Assembly: GCA_902806575.1 (NCBI GenBank)
Contig: CADCXD010000010.1
Coordinates: 1,178,001 to 1,242,000, forward strand
Reading direction: 5' to 3'
DNA from: Jackrogersella multiformis
Taxonomy: Eukaryota; Ascomycota; Sordariomycetes; Xylariales; Hypoxylaceae
DNA length: 64,000 nt
The notes beneath the pieces were generated by a model, which was not told the origin of the DNA, searched no databases, and worked only from the letters and a program-made list of their open reading frames with translations. The translations under genes were made by a program, and so were the position numbers. Below, one piece after another: positions 32,315-42,143 of this stretch; position 1 is the stretch's first letter, and each line of letters starts with the position of its first letter.

Positions 32315-32928
32315 TTAGTCATCATCCTCATCGGCCTCGTCGTTAACGACGTTGAAGAACTTGAGCTCGTACACTCCCTTGGAGGTCGAGACAACACGTA
32401 GCCAGTCGCGGAGTTGCATCTTCTTGAGGAACTTCTTGGTCCTGAATGCGCGCGACAAGTATTAGTTTTTTTAGTCTTGGCTAAAGGAGGTGTAATACGT
32501 TGAGGGATACTCACAGGTACTTGAGGTATCGACCGGAGAGCTCATTGTGCGCAATGATCTCGATCTTGCCCTCGCCAGCCTGATGGATGACAATAGTCTC
32601 GCCAAGGTTGCCAGTACGGCCGTCAACCTTGATCTTGTCCTGGAGGAACTTCTCGAAGGCAGCAGTGTCGAAGATCTTGTCGCTGGCGGGCTGCTGGGCG
32701 TTGATGACGAACTAATTCGCCTGTGAGTAATTCGTGTGCCTTGGTTAAGGGGATTTGGTGAGGGAGTTGCTTACCTTCTTCGTCGTCTTGGCCTGCTTGC
32801 CGGACTTTTTCTACATGATGAAAATTTGACCTTAGCCTACTGCTTCACGCCATGATCTCGCTGAATGCCAGAGAGACTGGGCCAGCAGCAAAGCGGTGTC
32901 AGGTTATACATACGGTTTGAGGAGCCAT
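32315..32928 (-). CDS. RPL22: 60S ribosomal protein L22 (eL22)
   Basis: Four exons read MAPQT (15 nt at 32914-32928), then KKSGKQAKTTKK, then FVINAQQPASDKIFDTAAFEKFL through GRYLKYL, and LTKKFLKKMQLRDWLRVVSTSKGVYELKF with the acidic tail NDEADEDDD. The whole is a typical eL22, about 125 residues, with the diagnostic RYLKYLTKKFLKK segment. It is a non-essential but conserved component of the large ribosomal subunit. The very small 5' exon and several introns are usual for ribosomal-protein genes in ascomycetes. The stop codon is at 32315. The gene converges on the mitochondrial carrier gene. Confidence 0.95.
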
Positions 32929-33602
32929 TTCTAATGATATGTGTTGAGAACGCAAAGAGATAGAATCCTGCGCCTAAAGATTGAGGTGATTTGATGGTGG
33001 AATGGTGCTTGTGAAAAAAGGTGTCGTTGGTAGGAGTTGAGGGAAAGAATTTAGAAGTTTATTGAATTTTGGTAGGAACTTTTTTGGTGTATCGAAAAAA
33101 AGTGGGATCAACCAGAGGGCGATAGGGCAATACCAAGGGTACAATTAGGGTCTAGGTATGTACTTCGTACCTAAGCTTTTCCGATCCTCTACAGTGTTAA
33201 ATACAGTAGGTACGCATATCCCCTGTCTACACGGTACCTACCTTAGGTACCTAGGGTAAGATTCCACACCGGGACTCCTTGGTAACCTTGGAACAGGTAC
33301 GTAAGACGGAACCCTACAGAGCATGTGCAGACCTCGGCATGCGTCAACGATCCCTGTAAATTCCTAGTCAACAACCCCTAGGTACCTATATGTAGGTAGG
33401 TAATGTAGTACAAACTAATAATTGAGAAACAACATTGAACCAATTCGTCGTTGCATCTCCGATGAATTACGTACCTGCCTAGGTACATATCTCTTCTTAC
33501 TCCATTTCATTTCACTTCACTTCACTTCACCTCACCTCACTGTTACACCCGTGTCTTTGACTTATTCTTTATCTCATCACATCTCATCTCATCGTTGACA
33601 TA
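32929..33602. promoter_or_regulatory. Divergent intergenic region RPL22 / HFD1
   Basis: Promoters for both genes must lie here. Visible are TACCTTAGGTACCTAGGG (33239-33256) and CCTAGGTACC clusters (33377-33403, 33476-33488). A CATTTCATTTCACTTCACTT microsatellite (33502-33540) lies just upstream of the HFD1 start. An A/T-rich leader precedes RPL22. Confidence 0.4.
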
Positions 33603-35252
33603 ATGACTTCCGATATCAAGGTTCCCGCCTTCGAGGCCACTCCAATCGAGAGCATTGCTAAGATTTCTGCTACAGCCCGCGAGTCCTACCAATCCCAGAA
33701 GACAAAGGACATCGAATGGAGGCTTGTACAGCTCCGAAAGCTCTATTGGGGTCTCACGGATTATACCGAGAAGTTCCAGGTTGCCTTGAAAAGGACCTTA
33801 ACAAGCCATATTACGATGCAATCCTATCTGAGATTCACCATTGTACCCAAGAGTTACATCTAACTCTCAAGAAGCTGAAGGAATGGGCTAAGGACGATAA
33901 AAATCTTGATTATGACTGGACCTTCACCACTTTGAAACCACGCATCAAGAAGGAACCTCTCGGCACAGTCCTAATCATCGGCCCTTACAACTTTCCCCTG
34001 ATGCTCAATATCGCACCGCTCATGGGTGCTATCGCCGCAGGATGCACTGCTGTCATCAAGCCATCGGAGAGCGCTCCTGCAACAGCCATGGTTATGAAGG
34101 AGATGGTTGAGAACTATCTCGATCCCACATCTTTCTTCGTCGTCAACGGAGAAATCCCTGAGACTACTGCCCTACTTAATGAAAAGTGGGACAAGATCTT
34201 CTACACCGGAAACTCAGCTGTGGCTAGAATCATCGCAAAAAAGGCAGCCGATACTCTTACACCAGTCGTTCTCGAACTCGGAGGCCGAAATCCTTCTTTC
34301 GTGTCCAAGTCTACCGATGTGGCACTAGCTGCGAGACGTCTGCTATGGGGTAAGACGATCAATGCTGGCCAAGTCTGTTTATCGCAAAATTACGCGGCCA
34401 TCCAAAAAGACGTAGTCGAGGACTTTATCAAGCACCTCAACGTGGCCTACCAGGAGTTCTACCCCGACGGAGCCAAGGCGAGTCCGGATTATGCTCGCAT
34501 CGTCAACGAACGACAATTTGATCGCATCAAGAAGATGATCGACACCACCAGCGGCAAGATCGTTCTAGGAGGGGAGACAGATAAATCCGAACTTTACATC
34601 TCGCCGACTGTCGTCCTCGTCGACTCTACCGAGGACCCCATGATGAAGGATGAGTCCTTCGGTCCCGTGTGGTCTATCATCCCCTGCGATACTGTAGACG
34701 ATGCTATCAAGATTATGCACAAGGTTGACCCTACGCCTCTCGCGCTCACAACGTTTGGATCGAAAGCTGAGAACGAGAAGAGTGAGTATTTGAAAACCCC
34801 CGCTATAAGCCAGACTTGCGCTAACTTTCCCCGCAGTCCTCAGCCAGGTAACATCCGGCGGCGCCACCATCAACGACGCCTGGATGCACGGCGCAATAGC
34901 CACTGTTCCCTTCGGCGGTGTCGGCGAGTCCGGCACGGGATCATACCACGGACGCGCGTCCTTCGACTGCTTCACGCACCGGCGCACCATCGTCGAGGTG
35001 CCGGGCTGGATGGACAAGCTGCTGCGCGTGCGGTACGCGCCCTTCTCGGCGTCCGACTTCAAGCGCCACATCTGGATGACCAGCACCAAGCCCAACTTCG
35101 ACCGCGACGGCAAGCCGCTTTCCGGCCTGAGCTACTGGCTCTGGTTCGTCTTCGGCCTCGGCGGCCCTAATGCCAAAGGTGCGTTGCTACGGTGGTTTGT
35201 CCTCCTTGCCTCGGCATACGCCGCCCTCTCCCAGTATCGGAAATTCTTGTGA
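33603..35252 (+). CDS. HFD1: Fatty aldehyde dehydrogenase, class 3 ALDH (Hfd1-like), with an apparent frameshift
   Basis: The frame starting at 33603 (MTSDIKVPAFEATPIESI) encodes the class 3 ALDH N-terminus up to TEKFQVAL. The homologous sequence then continues one frame over (EKDLNKPYYDAILSEIHHC...) from 33788 onwards. Restoring one G in TTGAAAAG (33786-33793) would join both. After that the enzyme is normal: cofactor segment GPYNFPLML, catalytic glutamate in VLELGGRNPS, catalytic cysteine in NAGQVCLSQNY, intron 34782-34836, and GGVGESGTGSYHGRASFD. A C-terminal hydrophobic anchor follows (LLRWFVLLASAYAAL) with a basic end. Such enzymes oxidise long-chain aldehydes from sphingolipid or ubiquinone-precursor metabolism on ER, lipid droplets or mitochondria. 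The break is either a sequencing error or a real inactivating mutation. Confidence 0.85.
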
Positions 35253-35954
35253 AGGAGTCGTTGGCGGTTCTGGAAGAATGATATGTGCTTTTACGGAGTA
35301 AATGGGAGACGGATGTAAGAAGAGACAACGACAAGCCTCCCCCTCTCCCCTCTTGATTCTTGAGTCGCTTTGAGATCTGGTATGGCTAACTGGTGAGTAG
35401 ATGACGGACCGCGATCGATGCTCTGATATTTTAAAACGCATTTCCTATCTAAGTGCGATCGGTCTCTCCTTTGTTTTACATATACGATACGATGCATTCC
35501 CCGCGAAACAGGGGTACTCTCGCGCACTTAGTTGCGTTGCATTTAATGGGCGTATGTTAACTTCTCTACGAAGTCTGAGCCGGATATGATGGTTAGGAAA
35601 CAGGGTGTTACGGTTCTCCCAAGATGAGATGGTTATGGAGTTGCCCAGGGAAGAAAACGGGAGTTGTGTCTTAATAAGTGGTCTTAGCCATGTAATCTGC
35701 ATACTGCAATCCAGGAAAGGATTTTCCCCGTTGTTAAACAAGTCTGATCAAGCCTCTGTCTGTAATGCAAAGTCTCTATCTGGTATCCATCTTTCTCTTC
35801 GTTCGACATAATCAGTGCTAGCTAGCCGGGGAATACAACCCTCCCCTAGACTAAAACTACATGGTATCAACTACACCACCGTAAGAACAGGGGCGTAATG
35901 ATCAGCACTTCTCCTCGCCGTCCTCGCAGCCGACGTCTTAGCTCCAACCCGTCC
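35253..35954. other. Convergent 3' intergenic region
   Basis: Lies between the stop codons of HFD1 and RRP4. Only short antisense-type frames are present, and no repeat of note. Confidence 0.5.
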
Positions 35955-37120
35955 CTACCGACCCGCAAGCGTAGCAGCCAGCTTCCTCCCCCGCTCGCCC
36001 CCGAGATACAGGGTCTCCTCGCCGTCGCCGTCGGCCGTCGCCGTCTCGACGGCCTCGTGGTACCCGGCGACGACCATGTCCTCGTCGACGCGCAGGCCGT
36101 GCTCGACCAGGGCGTTCACGACGCCGCGCACGCGCGCGATCTCGCGCATGGTGCCCGGGGGGATGGCGTCGTTCTGGCTCGAGTACACGTTGAGCCCGAC
36201 GCTGTCCTCGATGCGCGTGATGCCCGGGCCGGAGCCCTCGGCCGCCGCGCCCTCGCCGTCCACGTGCTTGCTGATCCAGATGTACCCGTTGACGCCCAGG
36301 ACCACGTCGATCCTGTCGGCGTCGCGGCCGACGTCGAGGATGAAGGTCTGGCGCTTGGCGCGGACGACGCCGCCGCCGCCGCCGGTGCCGGCGACGGCGA
36401 CGAAGACGCCGTTGCGCAGCTTGCCGAAGCGCAGGCTGCGGGTGTGGAGCACGGCGCCGCCGTCGCCGTACAGCTGCTGGACCTCGGCGACGAGCAGGTC
36501 GCCCTCGGAGAAGAAGGTGCGGATCTGCAGCTCATCGGTCTCGGTGCGGCGGCGCTGGATGCCGCCGGGCAGGTTGACGGCGCTGAGGGGCAGCTGGGCG
36601 AGCAGCGAGGCGCCCACGTCCACGCGCCACCGCTTCGCCTGCACCTCGACGACGCGGCCCACCACCAGGTCCCCGATCTCGGGCGTGTAGCGCGCGCGCA
36701 GCGGCCGCACCGAGAGCAACTTGTTCGTCTTGAAGAGCGTGCCTGCGACGGACGATATTATCGCCGGCGGGTCGGTCGTCGTGTATGTGCCGTGGCCACT
36801 AGGTGGTGGAGAGGATGCCGCGTTAGCGCCTTGGGCTATAGGGGTATATGTATAGACTGGTACTGGTATGTGTATGTGTATGGGAGGAGAGGAGAGGAGA
36901 AGAAACTGGCTTACCGCATCCACTGGGGATCTTCTGTGATTATTTCGCCGGGAGTCACGATGGAGTTGTCGCCTGTCCTTCGAGCTCGCTTGGCCGGGCG
37001 CATCATGGAGATGTCGCCTTCCAAATCCACCCCGCCGTCCGAATCTGAGTCCGAGTCATATCTGGAGTCTCTAGGGTTATGTACCGGTACTATCGCCGGT
37101 TGTAGTATTGTGATTGGCAT
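35955..37120 (-). CDS. RRP4: Exosome complex component Rrp4 (EXOSC2)
   Basis: Two exons (36915-37120 and 35955-36798) give 349 residues. After an acidic/basic disordered start (SRYDSDSDSDGGVD, PAKRARR) comes the conserved Rrp4 N-terminal domain (GEIITEDPQWMRGHGTY). An S1 RNA-binding barrel follows (RYTPEIGDLVVGRVVEVQAKRWRVDVGA...), then a KH-like region (GKLRNGVFVAVAG, ILGVNGYIWISKH-type core DVVLGVNGYIWISKH). The protein is part of the RNA-binding cap of the nuclear and cytoplasmic exosome, which degrades and trims RNA 3' to 5'. The Gly run (GTGGGGGVV) and the (E/G/A)-rich insertion are lineage-specific loops. The middle of the gene is extremely GC-rich, which creates long meaningless frames on the other strand. 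Confidence 0.93.
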
Positions 37121-37630
37121 GTTGCCGGTGGTTGTATGTAGCGGGTTCGAGGTTGAAGAGGTAGTTGTTCGTTATGTCGTTTGAAATAATTTCGTCTGGA
37201 GCTTAAGCTTATGAATCCCTGTAGTCCCGCTCTAACAGTGCAGCTTCCGGAATACATAGTGGAGTAAATAAATTCCCCACCATTCGCTAATCTTCACCGA
37301 TAAGACCCATATAAATTTTATCGATAAGCGAATCTTACCTACTAACAACGTCAGAGCTTCTTATTAGGCGGCTTTAGCATGTGACGCATTCCATCCAAAT
37401 ACTTCACACGTTTCCAATAACTCATTAAGGCGCAAAGCCAGTCAAGGTCAAACCTCCCATTACGATTATTGTATGTTTGAACTATATATAATGACAACCT
37501 CTTATTAAACTCGCAAGGCCAAACTGGATAAGGTTGAAGCTCATCCAAAGCTCCCATGGTCCTCGCCTTACGTCATCGTGAGATCTAACACGGCGCGAAT
37601 AGACGGAACATCTGGTAAACAATAGTCGAG
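37121..37630. promoter_or_regulatory. Divergent intergenic region RRP4 / peroxin
   Basis: A 510-bp gap between divergent genes. A 68-codon minus-strand frame (37351-37557, MGALDELQPYPVWPCEF...) lies in it and could be a tiny gene, but it has no recognisable domain. The region is AT-rich around 37255-37345, with an inverted CTTCACCGATAAG / CTTATCGATAAAA theme. Confidence 0.35.
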
Positions 37631-39088
37631 ATGGACGACTATAACGCGGAAGTTTTCGTCAACCGCGATGATCCCATCCCGACCGTCATCCTCGACGGTT
37701 CTACGGCACCCAGGCCGCGCACCCCTGACCCTTCAGTAGAGCACTCCGATTCCGAGACTCCGTCGCTCCGTAGGGGACTCCGGGGCCGTTTCTCGGCTTT
37801 CAAGGAGAAGGCCAGATTCCAGGATCAGCTCGTCGAGAAGTTACTATCCCAGGTCGTGCCCCTCGACGACGCCCATATACCGCAGGATGAGCCCTCCCAG
37901 AAGAGCGGCAGTCCGGGCGTGGTCCGTCCCAATTTCAACCTAACTACCATGTCTAACAATTTCCGCCGATTTAACGCTCGGATTGGTGTTGTCTTCGTGT
38001 TCCAAGACCGTGTAATACGGGTGCTGTCTTGGAAGCGGCCTACGCATACTCTTTCCTTCCTCGCCATATTCACCTTCGTCTGCCTAGACCCCTATCTTCT
38101 ACCACTCCTACCCTTGACGATCCTCCTCGTCGGCATCCTAGTACCCAGCTTCGTGGCCCGCCATCCGGCAGCCGAGTTCAGCCTGTCCAGTGAGCAGGCG
38201 ATAGGATATTCACCCCACGGGCCTCCGCTAGCCCCCGCCGTCACAGTCAAGCCCGTCAAGGAGCTGAGTCGGGATTTCTTCCGCAACATGAGGGACCTTC
38301 AGAATGGCATGGAAGACTTCAGCCAGCTCCACGACGGCATTATAAGGCTAATGTTACCGCGGACAAACTTCAGCGATGAGGCACTGAGCAGCGCCTTGTT
38401 CGTCTTTCTATTCATCGCATGTATCTTCATGAGCATCGCGTCAAACCTGCTGCCATGGCGGTTGATATTCCTAACTCTGGGCTGGGCGGTCACGTGCATG
38501 GGCCACCCAGCTCTCCAACGACCACTTCAGACCGCCCACGAGAAACACATACACCCGCAAGAGGAGAAGGCTAGAGGTTGGGCGGAGAAATGGGTCGAAC
38601 GTGACATCATACTCGACAACGCGCCGGAAATCAGGGAAGTGGAGATCTTCGAGCTGCAGCACCTGTCGAACGCGGGCGAATGGGAACCATGGCTCTTCAG
38701 CGCGTCTCCGTACGACCCACTTTCGCCGAGCCGCATCGCCGGAGACAGGTCGGTCGGCACGCGGTTCTTCGAAGACGTGCTGCCGCCCAAGGGGTGGGAG
38801 TGGAGCGAGAAGAAGTGGGCCCTGGACCTCTGGAGCCGCGAGTGGGTGGAGGAGCGCATCATCACGGGCGTCGAGGTCGAGACCGAGGGCGAGAGGTGGG
38901 TCTACGACATATACGACGAGCGGGCGGCTGACAAGGTCGGGGTGGTCGAGCAGCCGACGCCGGTCAAGGCCCCGCCGAAGCCGAGCTGGGAGGAAGGCGA
39001 AGACGGCAACGGCAGGAGGGGCGAGTGGAGGCGCAGAAGGTGGGTGAGGCTGGTGAAGAGGAAGAATATCTCCGAGGCTGCTGCGTGA
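37631..39088 (+). CDS. Peroxisomal membrane peroxin, Pex24/Pex28-29 type with dysferlin domain
   Basis: A single exon encodes 485 residues. An acidic, Ser/Pro-rich N-terminus (1-60) and an amphipathic segment (FSAFKEKARFQDQLVEKLLSQV) lead into two hydrophobic hairpins (THTLSFLAIFTFVCLDPYLL through LLVGILVP at about 137-172, and ALFVFLFIACIFMSIASNLL at about 253-290). The C-terminal half is a dysferlin-type domain with its conserved tryptophans: EIFELQHLSNAGEWEPWLFS, then PPKGWEWSEKKWALDLWSREWVEERI. This arrangement is that of Pex23/Pex24-family peroxins, which shape ER-peroxisome contacts and control peroxisome size and number. A GTGAGT overlaps the stop codon (GCTGCGTGAGTC), so a 3' intron extending the C-terminus cannot be excluded. 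Confidence 0.85.
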   Translation: MDDYNAEVFVNRDDPIPTVILDGSTAPRPRTPDPSVEHSDSETPSLRRGLRGRFSAFKEKARFQDQLVEKLLSQVVPLDDAHIPQDEPSQKSGSPGVVRPNFNLTTMSNNFRRFNARIGVVFVFQDRVIRVLSWKRPTHTLSFLAIFTFVCLDPYLLPLLPLTILLVGILVPSFVARHPAAEFSLSSEQAIGYSPHGPPLAPAVTVKPVKELSRDFFRNMRDLQNGMEDFSQLHDGIIRLMLPRTNFSDEALSSALFVFLFIACIFMSIASNLLPWRLIFLTLGWAVTCMGHPALQRPLQTAHEKHIHPQEEKARGWAEKWVERDIILDNAPEIREVEIFELQHLSNAGEWEPWLFSASPYDPLSPSRIAGDRSVGTRFFEDVLPPKGWEWSEKKWALDLWSREWVEERIITGVEVETEGERWVYDIYDERAADKVGVVEQPTPVKAPPKPSWEEGEDGNGRRGEWRRRRWVRLVKRKNISEAAA

Positions 39089-39569
39089 GTCGGAATTAAT
39101 TGTTTGAGAACTTTTGCATCCGTTGTGGTATAACAAGGTTTCGGTAACCGCGCGTGGAGATGATTTATGTGAGAACGGATCGGCGAGGCTTGCTCTAACG
39201 TGTAACAGGGTTATGAAGGCAGGGCACATCGTCTACTGGTTACTGTCAACAATACCCCCATTGTACAAAATTATAAATATTTTCTTGCTATCTAGGGGTT
39301 CTTATGATATTTTTAAGGGTATTTATATTTATCTATGGGTATTTTAACACGATATTTGCTAACATGTTTAGTGAAGAACGACGAATTTACAAATAATCTA
39401 GGATCACAAAAGCGAAGATAGAAGCACATGTAACGATAATTATTTTATTGCTATTTGACGAGTTAAGGAGAAATACTTACCTTTATTTATCTAACTTACC
39501 GTTGTGTCCGCCCTCAGGAGCGGTGGATAAAAGTGACAACGTGTTAGTACCTTGGATCATAAACTCCTT
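39089..39569. other. Convergent 3' intergenic region
   Basis: AT-rich spacer between the peroxin and the F-box gene, with no gene seen. A potential in-frame acceptor (GTGTAACAG at about 39201-39209) exists if the peroxin has a 3' intron. Confidence 0.4.
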
Positions 39570-40160
39570 TTAGGAACTACCCAGGCTCATGAGATATTGT
39601 TCATCTAAAGGAGCAACCCCTTGCCCGAGAAGCCAGGCCTTGGTCTTGCAGCTCCTGTGGCCACGGGCGATGACTAGGTACTCGCGGCCATGCATCGCCA
39701 GGGAGGGAGCCTCGCCCGCATCGATAGCAATCCGCAACGCGCCGGGGTGGTCGAACTCGATGGCGTGGTACCACAGAGGCTGGAGCTCTAGCTCATTAGA
39801 CCCGTAGATGGCCTCGGGGAACACGTCCACGTGCTTCATGATGACGTCGTGCACCAGGTCGTCGGGCTGCCCCCTGAGAAGGTACCACGATAGGATAGTC
39901 TTGTTAGCGTTGCTGTACCGAAATACGGGATGCTTAGCCTGTCGACGGATCCGCTCGGCGTTCAGCACAAGGCAACGGTGCCACGGATTCAACTTATCCC
40001 ACATGACCTTGCACGTAAGAGCGAGACGCATATAGGCTTTTTCGTCCTTTACTTCCTTTAGTATCATCTGGAACAGCTCTTCGGGAAGGTCGAAGAGCGG
40101 AAAGGAGGATTGGGTGGAAGATGCCGTTGAGGCCGAGTCCGTGTCTTTGTATGCTTGCAT
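39570..40160 (-). CDS. F-box protein with ankyrin-like C-terminus
   Basis: A single exon encodes 196 residues. Residues about 20-60 match an F-box: FPLFDLPEELFQMILKEVKDEKAYMRLALTCKVMWDKLNP, with the usual L-P-x-E/L and L-x-x-C-K spacing. The rest includes one ankyrin-like unit (LWYHAIEFDHPGALRIAIDAG...) and another at the C-terminus (CKTKAWLLGQGVAPLDEQYL). F-box proteins connect substrates to SCF ubiquitin ligases through Skp1; the substrate is unknown. The Ser/Thr-rich start (STASSTQSS) is disordered. Confidence 0.75.
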   Translation of the reverse strand: MQAYKDTDSASTASSTQSSFPLFDLPEELFQMILKEVKDEKAYMRLALTCKVMWDKLNPWHRCLVLNAERIRRQAKHPVFRYSNANKTILSWYLLRGQPDDLVHDVIMKHVDVFPEAIYGSNELELQPLWYHAIEFDHPGALRIAIDAGEAPSLAMHGREYLVIARGHRSCKTKAWLLGQGVAPLDEQYLMSLGSS

Positions 40161-40973
40161 GTTTGTCTGCGTGTTATTGAATTTGATTTTCTTGTTAATG
40201 AGATTGTTTTATTGTTATTGTTATTTTTTCTTGTAGTGTTTGATGTTCTATTGAATATCTTTGTGAGTGATTGTGTTAGCTGAATAAAGAATTGTTGGCG
40301 CCTTTATATATTCATGATGAAGTTCGTAGTGTCTCTTGACGACATTGCTATTACATATCGTGTAAGTTGAATTAGTTGCTATGCCTGTTTCGATACTCAT
40401 AAAGTGTTTGAGGACGAAGTCACTATATCTACCTCTTGATTGGCAGTATACTCCCACCCCCTTTTTCTTTTGGGGGTATACTACCCGGCGCCGTCGACGC
40501 GTAAGATCTTAAAGCTATAGTTTATAGATAATTTCGATGTTAAATCGTTTAGAATAGGCTCAGATCCCATACCGAAGCACATTTACTACACCACCTTTAA
40601 ACTCGATATACTATGTAATCCTACAGGCCAATCATATTAATATCGCATGGCTTACAATTTAAGGCCATATTCTCTATTCGATATCCTATTCGCTGTGCTA
40701 TTGCTTAGTATAAATAGAATTGTCATTCATATAGTCGAAATTTGATCTAACGAGCCACATATATGACAGTAGTTTAAAGGAGGTGTTATGATTGTGCGAA
40801 TAAATTTCAATTATCTCCTGTCCGCGTTTCTAAAAATAGGAAATGAGGGTATCCTAAGTCGCGCCAGCTCGCTCTCAACCTGACCTCTACTCCAAATTGG
40901 ATACAAGATGTATCCCCTAGAAGACTCGCCTCGCAAGATTTCCAAAGAAATTCGATCACTCATCACCGTAGCT
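40161..40973. other. Intergenic region, F-box promoter and GGPP synthase 3' side
   Basis: No convincing gene. A TTGTTATTGTTATT slip (40206-40224) lies just upstream of the F-box start, and a CCCCCTTTTTCTTTTGGGGG inverted repeat lies at about 40456-40475. Confidence 0.45.
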
Positions 40974-42143
40974 TCACCCCGATATTACCAGCTTGTCCAA
41001 TATCTTATGAATACCGATGCTCTTCCCCCTGCCGTCGTCGAGCTCCTCCACCATCTTTCTCGCCCTCTCAACTAGGACCGCAATGACTTTTGCGGTGTAC
41101 TCGAAGCTCCCCGTGCTCTCCATGTACTTGACAGCATATCGCTTGACCTCATCGTCCGACGTTTTCTGCTTGAGAATATTCAGGAGCTGCATATTCGATG
41201 GGTTTGACCGTATGCTGTGGATGATGAGAAACGAGAACTTGCCCTCGGTCAAGTCCTCATAGAGCCCTTTGTTCTGGCTGTACTCCGGGCTCGACAAGTT
41301 CTTATAGTCGTCTTGGATCTGGAAGATTATGCCCAATATATTGACTAGGGGTACACAATCGATAAGAGTGCCCGACTCGGCTTGCATGAGCTTGATAGCC
41401 AAACGGAAGAGACCCCCGGTCTTGTTGCCGACCATCTCGAGATAATCCTCCTCGGTAGGACAGGTCAGGGTGTCTCGCCAGAAGAGATCCATGCCTTGGC
41501 CTCGGTGAAGGTTTATCAGTTCTTCCGTGTAGATGGTGATCGCCTTCGGATTCTTCAGTTTTTGGAGTTCTTGCAAGGCGCAGAAGTAGACGTAATTGGC
41601 CGAGTTGATAGTTTGCGCCGTGCCGAAAATGCTATGGGCAACCGGCAGACCTCTTCGCAGAAGCGAGCTATCCTCGACATCATCGACGAGTAAAGATGCG
41701 GTATGTAGCATACCGACAACTCTCGTGATGACGTCCAGGCTTTCCTGGGGCACTGCCAACCAGGCATTGAAGGCATTGACCATAAGTTTACGAAAGTCCT
41801 TTCCAGGATGAGTAAACAGGTAGTCAAAGGGACCGACAAGGACCTTTTCCTTTTGTTCCGTCCATGTCTTTCTTGAAGTATAGTTTAAATCTTCAGTTTC
41901 ATAGCGCGCAGGGTCCTGAGGCCCTGAAGCATGCATGCCGGTTAGTGGAATAGCACTGATAGAAGAACTTCTAGTTCGGCTGATGTTATTCTGGCCGAGC
42001 CAGTTTGACTCTGGAACAGGCCGTAGAACGGATTTGGCGGGAGGTAAAGGGGTGGTATAGCCAGTCGAGGAGGTCCTAGGAGGAATAGCATTGGGCGACT
42101 GTAGAGATATATTGTTGGTGTTGGTGTTTGCGTTAGGAACCAT
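40974..42143 (-). CDS. Geranylgeranyl diphosphate synthase
   Basis: A single exon encodes 389 residues. After a roughly 85-residue Ser/Pro/Asn-rich extension comes the trans-prenyltransferase fold. It has the first aspartate-rich motif DDVEDSSLLRRG (about 150), the GTAQTINSANYVYF helix, the HRGQGMDLFWRD segment and the second aspartate-rich motif QIQDDYKNLSS (about 277). These motifs bind the magnesium-diphosphate groups of DMAPP/FPP and IPP. The sequence GLYEDLTEGKFSFLIIHSI is typical for fungal GGPP synthases (al-3/ggs1/BTS1 class). GGPP supplies protein geranylgeranylation and, in many fungi, carotenoids or diterpenes. No cyclase or P450 is adjacent, so the primary-metabolism copy is more likely. 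Confidence 0.93.
   Translation of the reverse strand: MVPNANTNTNNISLQSPNAIPPRTSSTGYTTPLPPAKSVLRPVPESNWLGQNNISRTRSSSISAIPLTGMHASGPQDPARYETEDLNYTSRKTWTEQKEKVLVGPFDYLFTHPGKDFRKLMVNAFNAWLAVPQESLDVITRVVGMLHTASLLVDDVEDSSLLRRGLPVAHSIFGTAQTINSANYVYFCALQELQKLKNPKAITIYTEELINLHRGQGMDLFWRDTLTCPTEEDYLEMVGNKTGGLFRLAIKLMQAESGTLIDCVPLVNILGIIFQIQDDYKNLSSPEYSQNKGLYEDLTEGKFSFLIIHSIRSNPSNMQLLNILKQKTSDDEVKRYAVKYMESTGSFEYTAKVIAVLVERARKMVEELDDGRGKSIGIHKILDKLVISG

Noticed and set aside
35898..37184. Long plus-strand frame (428 codons)
   Set aside because: It is antisense to the very GC-rich RRP4 gene. Composition is dominated by Ala/Asp/Val/Arg repeats, and RRP4 on the minus strand has recognisable S1/KH sequence and a fitting intron.
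38471..39229. Minus-strand frame of 252 codons
   Set aside because: Antisense to the peroxin, whose dysferlin motifs lie on the plus strand; the antisense protein is Pro/Leu/Arg-rich nonsense.
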